Part shown: positions 1 to 7,415 of the stretch, piece by piece
Numbering within the stretch: position 1 is the stretch's first letter
Layout: the number at the start of each line of letters is the position of its first letter
Source of the DNA: an uncultured bacterium
GTDB lineage: Bacteria; Patescibacteriota; Minisyncoccia; Phycocordibacterales; UBA9973
Assembly: GCA_937895515.1 (NCBI GenBank)
Contig: CALAYS010000087.1
Span: 1-16,652, forward strand
Direction of reading: 5' to 3'
DNA length: 16,652 nt
Notes under the pieces: model-generated
Told to the model about the DNA's origin: nothing
What the model saw: the letters and a program-made list of their open reading frames with translations, nothing else
The model's database searches: none
Translations under genes and position numbers: made by a program

Positions 1-318
1 AAATATCAAAATTCTAATTATTGTCCATTTTTATTTCCTAGGAAACCAAAAAAATTTCGCTAAAAAAATAATTAAAAAATGGCACGATAAACATGAATTC
101 ATCTATAATTGTTATCAGAAATTATCAAAAAAAAAATATCAAAATTCTAATTATTGTCCATTTTTATTTCCTAGGAAACCAAAAAAATACTTTTTAAAAA
201 TTAATTATATATTCTGATAAATTCTGAAATTTAATAATCCATTTTTATTTCCTAGGAAACCAAAAAAATACTTTGAAAAAATTAATTATATATTCTGATA
301 AATTCTGAAATTTAATAA
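1..318. repeat. Direct and tandem repeat array with a 12-bp palindrome
   Basis: Two identical 55-bp copies lie at 1-55 and 134-188. Two near-identical 81-bp units lie in tandem at 157-237 and 238-318, overlapping the second 55-bp copy. All copies share a core holding the perfect palindrome TTTCCTAGGAAA, at 34-45, 167-178 and 248-259. No gene is seen in 1-382. The array sits just upstream of the SANT-like gene and at the contig edge. It could be an operator cluster, a terminal repeat of the element, or both. The window starts inside a repeat copy, so the true extent is unknown. Confidence 0.9.
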
Positions 319-382
319 ATTTAATTTTTTCCTGTTGGCACTGAAAGTCAATTTCAACAACTAATTTTTATAACTTTTTCAG

Positions 383-553
383 ATGCCCAAAAAATCAATC
401 TTCACATCGTAATAAGATTAAAAACTTAAAAAAACAATGTAATTATATAAAAATAAGGCAACTAATCGATGTAATTGGAAAATTATTTTAAATTTTTTTA
501 AAGGGAAAACGCATAAGCAAATAAAATCAAGAGGATAATATTTGAAGAAATGA
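383..553 (+). CDS. Small single-SANT/Myb-like DNA-binding protein (56 aa)
   Basis: With TAA read as Glu, residues 7-15 read FTSEEDEKL, a close match to the start of a SANT/Myb repeat (usually W-T-x-E-E-D-x-x-L). They are followed by W32 in the second helix, then GKTHKQIKSRGEYLKK (41-56), which matches the recognition helix pattern (G-[RK]-T-x-x-Q-[IC]-x-x-R). The protein is essentially one domain and is basic, so a DNA-binding role is likely. The start is the first ATG after the in-frame TGA at 296. A pyrimidine-rich TTTTTCAG lies immediately before the ATG, so an upstream exon cannot be excluded. The palindromic repeats at 34-259 lie directly upstream and could be its targets (inference). 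The gene converges on the complement(587..1410) gene 33 nt away. Confidence 0.75.
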
Positions 554-586
554 TTTAAATACAAATTTATTTATTTTTATAAACGA

Positions 587-1410
587 TCATTTTTCAGGAA
601 GGTTCGTAAATGTTGTTTCAAGATCAAGGTAGGCAACTTCATTCAACAAGCAAGGGAGATAATCTTCAAATTCCATATTGCATCTTGAAAAACCTGATGT
701 CCTGTCAAGCAAAGAGTCATACCAAGAGTCATAAGAAAGTCCAACTTTTCTTAATCCATCATAAATGTTTTTCATGCTTGATGATCCAGCACGAGGGAAT
801 CGATTTTTTCTGATTTAGTGCCACAATGGTTTTACACTGTCTGCAAAAAATGTCCAAAAATCAAACCAACTCTTTTTCTCGGCTATCAAAATTGTAAGAA
901 TACCATCAGGACCAAAATGCAAATTCGTCTTCATTTATCTTGGAACAAACTTTCTGAATTCAACATGTCCATCAGAAAAGATCACTCTAATGATTCCATG
1001 TTATCTACAGTGTTAAACTGAAGGAGAATTCAACATACACTTGATCATCCTTTCTCTGTATGTAACTCTAGAACCTCTTGGGGGATCATAATATCGACCA
1101 GTTTCAACTGGTGCACTCTTTCTAGCAATTTTTTGTGAAACAAGTGATATGCGTTGAGGTTTTGGCGTTGGTGGGTTGTAGTCCAATTTCTTCAGTGGGG
1201 CGTCTGGGAATATCGAAGGGCGTTCATCTTAAGCCCTGTCTCGAGCAAGTCTTAGTTAGCGCAAATTTGGGCCTTTCAGAGGTTCTGATTCAGCATAAAC
1301 CATTTTTGGGATCAATCTATAATAAGAACCTGTACCTATCTTCCCGAGAACCTTGGAGGGAGTTACTTGGCTTTAGCAAGTTTTGTGATCAGCTTTCTCA
1401 ATCTTCCCAT
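587..1410 (-). CDS. Hypothetical protein, less AT-rich gene, probably with one short intron
   Basis: This frame is open on the minus strand from 1411 to the TGA at 587-589. It carries a few TAA codons but is visibly richer in G+C than the rest of the window. The first in-frame ATG is at 1303 (238 aa), yet coding-like sequence continues upstream. An ATG at 1410 opens a different frame (MGRLRKLITKLAKAKELPPR). Removing a 35-nt GT...AG segment at 1317-1351 joins that frame to the main one, giving 262 aa with exons 1352-1410 and 587-1316. The donor (GTTCTC) is not a strong consensus, so the intron is an inference. The middle of the protein has beta-hairpin-like motifs (VIFSDGHVEF, FGPDGILTILI), followed by a Trp/Phe-rich stretch. 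I do not recognise the family. It could be a gene acquired from the host. Confidence 0.7.
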
Positions 1411-1437
1411 TTCAAATTTATTATATTCTGCGCTTAA

Positions 1438-1695
1438 ATGTAATTCAAATTTAAATTTTAAATGTCATCGCCTCAAATAAATCACAAATATTAAAATAAT
1501 GATGAAAAGAATGATTAAATGGCAACATTGATAAACATTGATTGTAACATGAACATTTGTGACATTTTTTTTATGATATAAATTTTTAAACAGACCCATA
1601 ATTATAATATTTTAATAATTTAATTACAACTTTTTTTAAAAAAACATACTCATAAATTAAATGTAATCTTGTAATTCATATAAATTCTCCCTTGA
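1438..1695 (+). CDS. Hypothetical small protein (85 aa)
   Basis: Open from the ATG at 1438 to the TGA at 1693 under the variant code. The product starts with charged, Asn/Asp/Glu-rich sequence and ends in a hydrophobic, probably helical half (ILIIELQLFLKKH). It starts 27 nt from the minus-strand ATG at 1410, in the same tight divergent spacing seen between the well-supported genes here. It overlaps the first 35 nt of the next plus-strand gene. Either this ORF is spurious, or the downstream gene really starts at its next ATG (1790). No family is recognised. Confidence 0.4.
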
Positions 1696-4237
1696 TTTCA
1701 ATTCATATTATTTTAGATCTTTTGCTTTACCATAAAGATTTCAAATAAGACCATTATAAGATTTCAAGTAAGAAAAATTTATAGTTGCAATGAAAATAGT
1801 TCAAAAAGAACTACAAAACATTTAAACTTAATATTTATCCAGATTTCCAATTTAAAAGAATCCATTGAAAAATTAACCATTCCCATCACTTTCTTAAGAA
1901 CAATTTTTATAAATCACATAATTAATAAAATCTAAAGGACTTTTTTCATATGGATCAGTAAAGTGTGGAATTAAGGAACAAGATTTTCACACTATTGTCA
2001 AAGCTCACCATTAAAACTTCTTCAATTTGATATCAAGGAAGATTAATGCGATTAGGTTCGATAGAATAGACATTGAAGACTTTTATTTGTTATGTGATGA
2101 TGAATATATAAAATAATACATTATTAATCATATTAGTGATAGTTTACCAAATCCATTTCTATAAAAAGGTTTTTATAGTCAATAAAAGTAATAAATGCCA
2201 AAAATAAAAAAGACTTTTACCCAAAATAAAAATATTTAAAAAATGGTTTAAAATAGATCAAAAGCAATGACTTTGAAATAATTTATAAACCAACCAAACA
2301 ATGAACCTTCCTTTGAATAAAAATAAATTTTACGATAGAAAAAGGAAGAATAACGAAAGAAATAAAAATAGATCAAAAAATAAATTTAAATTTAGAATAA
2401 AATAAAAAATGATTAAAACTTAAACTAAATACTACAAGAGGCCAAGTAAAATAAAATGAAAATACGTAGTCTATGTGGAATAATTTAAAAATACATCCAT
2501 TGCCCATACGATTGCGTAGTTGTTGAGTTTAGCGACTAATATAATTTTTTAACACTTTAACTCAAAAATAAATTAAGTTCAATAGTTTATTTGAAGTTTT
2601 TAAAACATTATGTGTTAAGAAATGGATACAATCGAGATGCAGTGAGGATAGATTGGTTTTCATAATTTGTTGGACCTGAATTTATTGAAATTGGTGATAA
2701 AGTAATGCATCAAATATTTTTATTGTATTAAACAAACAAATTTAAATAATACAGAATATAATAACCATGTATTAGTTTCTTTGTCTAATTGAAGCAATAG
2801 CTGAGAGAAGCAAAGAAAAAATATTAAAAACTTCATTGGTATCAAAGATAACAATTAAAACAATACTTTCCTCTTTAAATTTCAAAAGAAAATTAAACTA
2901 AATTTAAACAAAGGGAATTGATTGAAAGAAAGAGACAACTTTTAAAATAATATAGTAGAGATGTGAAAAATAAGGAATTATAAAATCGAATTGGATAAAT
3001 AAACAAATAATTATAATAAATTTCAATTTCAATTCGATAAAAAATATTATAAAAATATGAAAAATAATAAAAATAAAAATAATTATAAATTCAAAAATAA
3101 GAAGAATGTTAAATTTAAGATGTGGAAATACAATTATAATAAGTTTAATTCCACAGAAAATGGCAATCAAGTGAGTAATAATAACAAGGGGAATTCAATA
3201 AATATTAAATTAAGAATATAAAAAAATTTTTAAAAAATAATGAGATTTATTAATCAGATAAAAAATATAAAGGTTTCCCTACAAGTTATGTTATTTTAAA
3301 TGGGAAATAAATTAAGTTTTGTCGAAAATGCGGTGAGAAATCAAGTAGAAATTATGAACACAAATGTTTAAATTAAAAAATTGAATTACCAATTGACAAT
3401 TATAATGGAAAATGCACTTAAGGATGGGGTAGTTTAATAATTAATAAACATCGTAGTTTTTATTGTTTTTATTGTCGCAAATTTGAGAAATCTTAATAAC
3501 AATGCAATTCACCAATTTCAACTTGTAATTTTCGTAGATCTTTAATACCAAAAATATTAAAATGCAATATTGCGTAAAAATAGTTTTTTACAAAAATAAA
3601 TTTGATTGATGGCCATCTATCATATCCTTCAATGAAGAGCAATATTGTCAATGTATATGCTGATATATTTCCATCATAAATAAGGGCAAATTAGGTTGTA
3701 TAAAAGAGGAGAATAGATTTTATATGCAAATAAATTTTATTTACATTATAATAAATCTAGAAATAAACGATATTTGGACCTATTGGCTGTGATTTAATCG
3801 AAAGAAAATATGCTATGCTCTTACCACACCTGTAATAATAATAATATTATAGTCAACAAGCATTTTCCCATGAAGTAAAGTTTGAATAACAAACATTTGT
3901 AATTTGTCCATTACAACTTTTCAATTAAAACATATTCTTTGCTAATGGGGAATCAAATTGTTCATTAATATTCAAAATTTGCGAAGAAAAATTATGTTTA
4001 TTCTTCAAAGCTCTGAAAAAGATATACCCTGGTTAATGTATAATTGTTTCGAAAAACAATTGCGACTAAGTTTAATTTGATACCAAAATTCGAGTCAATA
4101 TTTCATATAAAATTAAAGGACCAGATCAACGAATAAAATATTAAAATGCATAGTAAAGAATAAAATAAGCAAATAAAAGACGAAAATAAGCAAGACAGTT
4201 AAAGAGACAAATTTAGAAGGAGTTAACTAAGAAGTGA
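1661..4237 (+). CDS. Large coiled-coil protein with a cysteine-rich probable zinc-binding cluster (858 aa)
   Basis: The frame is open from 1577 to the TGA at 4235. The first ATG is 1661; 1790 is an alternative start. With TAA = Glu the Lys/Glu-rich stretches (about residues 215-265 and 370-490) read as charged coiled coils. Cysteines cluster at residues 554, 557, 569, 585, 602, 605, 615 and 622, with His567. The pairs CRKC and CFYC suggest one or two structural zinc sites. The C-terminus (from about 817) is strongly basic. No polymerase, helicase, nuclease or protease motif is visible. The gene occupies nearly a sixth of the window, next to the small-gene region. Its role is unknown; a nucleic-acid-binding or structural virion protein is a guess. 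Confidence 0.8.
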
Positions 4238-4346
4238 TAATTATTATAAAATCTAATATTTATAAAATTAAAAATAATTTGGTGATGATCATTATTTGTC
4301 GTGTTATGGCACAACAGTCAAGTTTAATTCGATTAAATATAATATA

Positions 4347-4457
4347 ATGTTAAATTTATGTAGGATCATATCTTTAATCATCTTTTTAGTTTATTTACAA
4401 TTAGTCGCAATTGTGCATACATTGAGGAACATAAAATATAGAAAGCACATGCATTGA
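4347..4457 (+). CDS. Putative single-pass membrane microprotein (36 aa)
   Basis: A short ORF, ATG to TGA. Residues 5-24 are hydrophobic (CRIISLIIFLVYLQLVAIVH), followed by a basic tail (RNIKYRKHMH). This is a plausible membrane anchor with a positive cytoplasmic end. It ends 14 nt before the stop of the minus-strand ORF at 4472, which matches the convergent spacing used elsewhere in the window. It is too short for a firm call, since AT-rich DNA yields hydrophobic ORFs by chance. Confidence 0.4.
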   Translation: MLNLCRIISLIIFLVYLQLVAIVHTLRNIKYRKHMH

Positions 4458-4471
4458 TTTGATTATTGATT

Positions 4472-4786
4472 TCATTTCATCTATTGATTCATACTTTATT
4501 TTATCATATTTATTAAACATATATTTCCGTTATTCATGTAAATCACAAGTATGAAAATATAGTTCTAACCAATTTGATAAAGCAAATTAAAAATCACAAG
4601 AAGAAACAAAAAGATAGAAAGAAACAAACAAAAGAAGAACCAACAAGAGAACAAAGAGAAGAGGGAACAACAACTCAGATTCCAAATGAGGGTGGGTGGT
4701 CTTTGTGCATATGTATGTGTAATGATGGTGGATATATTTATTATTATAATTATTGACATTATTTTTTTAATATTATAATTTTTCAT
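4472..4786 (-). CDS. Putative membrane protein (104 aa)
   Basis: The minus-strand frame has an ATG at 4786, 16 nt after the stop of the upstream minus-strand gene, and runs to a TGA at 4472. It has a signal-like N-terminus (MSIIIIINISTIITHTYAQ region), a Pro-rich break, then a long aromatic/aliphatic hydrophobic stretch (about residues 45-70). Against it, the opposite strand (4463-4756) is open with Lys/Glu-rich, A-ending codons that look at least as gene-like but lack any ATG. Several codons here end in C, unlike neighbouring genes. Which strand is coded is unresolved. Confidence 0.35.
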
Positions 4787-4802
4787 AAGGTTAAAAAGTT
4801 TT

Positions 4803-5069
4803 TCAAAAATCAAACTTTGTCATCCATCTTTGTTAGCAACATAATTTCCCACTTTCATTTTTAGTTTTAGCTTCTACATGATACAGTTTTAATAATTCAT
4901 TTACCTTATCGTCTGTCAATTGAGGTTGATATTTTTTATGCCATAATGCTAAATCTCTCCAACATTTACATAAATCAAATTAGCGCATCATTTTCGGGTG
5001 TTTGCCGGTACAGTATAATATTCTTTATCGATGGTCCTTTATATCGCCAATGTTCCAATTTTAATTCAT
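4803..5069 (-). CDS. Hypothetical Cys/His-containing small protein (88 aa)
   Basis: The start is the ATG at 5069. The frame is open further upstream but has no other Met, and the upstream part is low-complexity hydrophobic, typical of A/T-rich leader sequence. The product looks like a globular protein: ILYCTGKHPK, then CKCWRDLALWHKKY, then an acidic helix and a CC pair near the end. Cysteines at 20, 34, 36, 77 and 78 with His at 13, 24, 44 and 64 could bind a metal (inference). The start codon lies 16 nt from the ATG of the divergent gene at 5086. No family is recognised. Confidence 0.7.
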
Positions 5070-5085
5070 TTATAATATTTATAAA
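5070..5085. promoter_or_regulatory. 16-nt A/T-only divergent intergenic region
   Basis: This is the whole gap between divergent start codons at 5069 (-) and 5086 (+). It contains ATAATATTTATA (5072-5083), the same 12-mer found in the divergent gap before the capsid gene at 13730-13741. A bidirectional promoter element here or extending into the genes is an inference. Confidence 0.35.
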
Positions 5086-5370
5086 ATGAAAACAAAAAAA
5101 AACACAAATAGAATAATCAGAAAAAGAAGATAAAAAAACAAAAACACTAAAGCAAGAGATTAAAGTATACAAAGAAAAAGCGATAGAGATATGTAAAAAG
5201 TTATTCACCTATTTGCATAATAAAAACTAAAAGAGAAATAGTAAGATCCAATTCACAATCAAGAAAAATTAAGCGAAAAATTCGAACGAGACCGAAAATA
5301 TCTATTAGGAATTATTCCAAACTAAAAAATCGTAAATAAAATTATGGCAGCATTTAAAAAACTTTATTGA
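5086..5370 (+). CDS. Small basic protein (94 aa), unknown
   Basis: ATG to TGA with TAA codons read as Glu. The first 35 residues are strongly basic (KTKK, IIRKRREKNK, KARDESIQRK). A charged helical middle follows, then a C-terminal segment (YLLGIIPNEKIVNKIMAAF) resembling a compact amphipathic helix. The character suggests nucleic acid binding, perhaps a virion core or regulatory protein, but no known family is recognised. Its stop abuts the stop of the next minus-strand gene: the bases TGATCA at 5368-5373 serve as the stop codon on both strands. Confidence 0.7.
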
Positions 5371-6183
5371 TCAAAATATTTTTATTTTTTTCATTGTTCC
5401 ACCAAACCATCCTTATTATTAATTTTTTTATTAATTTAATTTCTAAGAATGTTTAACATTCACTTTATTTTTTTTGTTGTCAACATATTCATTGACATAA
5501 GCATTTCCTATTCTCTAAACCTCTTATTTCGATTTTTGTTTTCCATTCCACCAATTTTACCAAGATTTATAAGATGTTAATGACAAATTTTATTCATAAA
5601 GTTAATCCATTAATTTTTGCTTTTAAACAATAAATTGATCAAGACTTTCGTCTGAATTTTTCAAAACTTAGAATTATCCATTTGATAGAACTTTTTTTGT
5701 TTTTACACCTGAAAAATATTTCCAAAATCCTCCTTATTATTTCCCTTTTTAAGTAAAAAATTAAGAAATTTAGTTTGCTTTTTACCCAACTTGTTGAGGT
5801 AACCATTATAACATTTTATCTGTTGGAAACCAGTTAGTAATATTAGTTTTCAAAGATTTCCATCCTAACCCTTGATCATAATTTCGTGCAACTTAATGAA
5901 GATATGCAGAAAGTATATCAATAGCTACAACACCAAATGGACCAGCTGTTAATTTAAGAAAGTTCAAATAATTATCTATGACGAATTTCTTTATGAATTT
6001 AGCCTTAGTGCTATTGACAAATTACATTACTAACCCTAATATTGGCCCTCCTACTAATGTCGCTGCACCTCCGCCTAATCCCTAAGCTATTTTAGCTAAC
6101 CCAGCCCAATTAGCGAAACTTGCACCTAATGTTTTTCCAAAGTCAACAAATTTATTTGCTGCTTATGATATTTTTTAAATCAT
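5371..6183 (-). CDS. Gly-rich hydrophobic-domain protein (270 aa), possible minor virion protein
   Basis: The ATG at 6183 is the first Met of the frame. Residues 20-56 are Gly/Ala-rich and hydrophobic (AEGLGGGAATLVGGPILGLV), a second apolar stretch lies at 76-96, and the rest is charged and Trp-containing, ending in GWFGGTMKKIKIF. Such a glycine-rich apolar segment is typical of membrane-inserting or membrane-active small virion proteins, but I cannot assign a family. It is divergent from the collagen-like gene with 40 nt between the starts and ends directly against the 5086..5370 gene. An integral membrane protein of the particle is the main alternative. Confidence 0.75.
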
Positions 6184-6223
6184 TTTTTTAAAAAAATTAT
6201 AATTATAACAATTATAATAAATA
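6184..6223. promoter_or_regulatory. 40-nt A/T-rich divergent intergenic region
   Basis: The entire spacer between start codons at 6183 (-) and 6224 (+) is A/T except for one C, with repeated AATTATAA-type words. It must hold, or overlap, the core promoters of both genes if they are transcribed separately. No conserved element can be proven from the sequence alone. Confidence 0.3.
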
Positions 6224-7222
6224 ATGAGGCTGAATGCTGACACAAGTGATATTGATAATTTGGTGAGTAATGTACAAACATCAATGACTAATAGAAACAA
6301 TTTAGTTTCTCAAAGGCAGCAAGGACAACAAGGACAACAAGGACAATCAGGTGTGCAACCAAGTATGTCAGGTGCGCAACCAAGTGGACGTGGACAAAGT
6401 GGACAAAGTGGACAAAGTGGACAAAGTGGACAAAGTGGACAAAGTGGGCAATCAGGAAACATTACAACACTTATTGATCAAATTAAAGCCGCATCAAAAT
6501 CCAAACTTTAAGCAACAATATTTTAATAGAGGATAAAAAAAGGTGAGTTTAGTTAATATAAAATTGGGCAATTTTCATAATTTGCGTAAAAAGTTTAAAA
6601 TTAACTTTACAATAAAAAAGTGAAAATTGATTTAGTATTAAGAGAAGCAGTTGTATCTTATAAGAAAAGATTATAAAAAAATGAATAGTTGATCAGAAAT
6701 ATGACTTCTTTATCAACGATCAATGTTTCTGCCAATATTTTTAAAGATTAAAAATAAATATAATAATATGTAAAAAATCCAATTGTTTATTAGCAATAGT
6801 TTTTTGTCAAACAAAAATGGAAAAATGGATTTTCAATTTAAAATATAACCCGGATAATGTTTGATAGAAGGTCATATGTTCGAAAACTCGCAAAGGCTGA
6901 TGATAAATTTATTAAAATCAATAAAATAAAGTTTCAAGATAGATTTTATATGGGATAAAATTTATTTCTTGCTACTGATGTGTAAAACTTGTATATAAAG
7001 CTTAATTCAACGAAAAAGCCAACAAAGGTGACTTTATTTGAAGACAAGTTTTATTAAAAATAACAACTTTAAGGATTAACTTAAGATATGAAAAAGTAAA
7101 TTCTTGGCATGGTTATTCTCTACCTGAAACATGATGGAACTGTTATTGATAAAAACGATTTAAATTAAATTAAAAATTCAATTGATTAAGTTGTCTAAGC
7201 AATAAAAAAACAAAAACCGTGA
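6224..7222 (+). CDS. Protein with a collagen-like Gly-Gln-Ser tract (332 aa)
   Basis: ATG at 6224; the standard-code ORF stops at 6509, but with TAA = Glu it continues to the TGA at 7220. Residues 34-42 are GQQ/GQS triplets, and residues 57-78 are seven consecutive Gly-Gln-Ser triplets, a Gly-X-Y register interrupted by GVQPSMSGAQPSGR. The remaining 250 residues form a charged, probably alpha/beta domain (VLREAVVSYKKRLEKNEELI, ITRIMFDRRSYVRKL) with no recognised family. Short collagen-like tracts occur in structural proteins of many DNA viruses, so a virion surface or fibre role is a reasonable inference. Within this tract Gln is encoded only by CAA/CAG, not by TAA. Confidence 0.85.
6392..6454 (+). 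repeat. 9-bp coding microsatellite (GGACAAAGT), about seven units
   Basis: Six perfect tandem copies of GGACAAAGT (6392-6445) are followed by one degenerate unit (GGGCAATCA). They encode Gly-Gln-Ser triplets of the collagen-like protein. Copy number may vary between isolates through slippage, which would keep the reading frame. Confidence 0.95.
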
Positions 7223-7256
7223 TTTTTTATTATATTTTTTTATAATAATTATCAAA

Positions 7257-7406
7257 ATGCCAACAATATAAACATCAGATTCTTTTTCACAAATTTTATT
7301 AGCAATTCATTTATTGATCGCTTTAATCTCTTTAGGAATTATAATTAAAAGCCAAACAGAATGTAAGTAGAGTGAAAAGCAAAGTAAATAACATGATAAA
7401 AAATGA
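7257..7406 (+). CDS. Single-pass membrane microprotein (49 aa)
   Basis: ATG to TGA, 34 nt after the collagen-like gene on the same strand. It has a short polar N-terminus, one clear transmembrane helix (residues 13-30, ILLAIHLLIALISLGIII), and a Lys/Gln/Glu-rich hydrophilic tail with one Cys. It fits exactly between the end of the collagen-like gene and the stop of the giant minus-strand gene, with 9 nt to spare. Length and composition resemble small viral membrane proteins, but no family can be named. Confidence 0.6.
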
Positions 7407-7415
7407 TATATATAA

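Noticed and set aside
1..318. CRISPR array
   Set aside because: There are only two to three overlapping, A/T-rich repeats with uneven spacing in a eukaryotic context; they are tandem repeats, not repeat-spacer units.
1135..1437. 100-residue plus-strand ORF
   Set aside because: It is antisense to the minus-strand 587-1410 gene, which is open over the whole interval with sensible composition and uses TAA as sense.
2301..2459. 52-codon plus-strand Lys/Asn-rich ORF overlapping the next ATG
   Set aside because: It is an alternative frame within the continuous 858-aa ORF.
4463..4756. Plus-strand Lys/Glu-rich open frame
   Set aside because: It has no ATG and no convincing splice acceptor; noted as a competitor to the minus-strand membrane ORF but not called.
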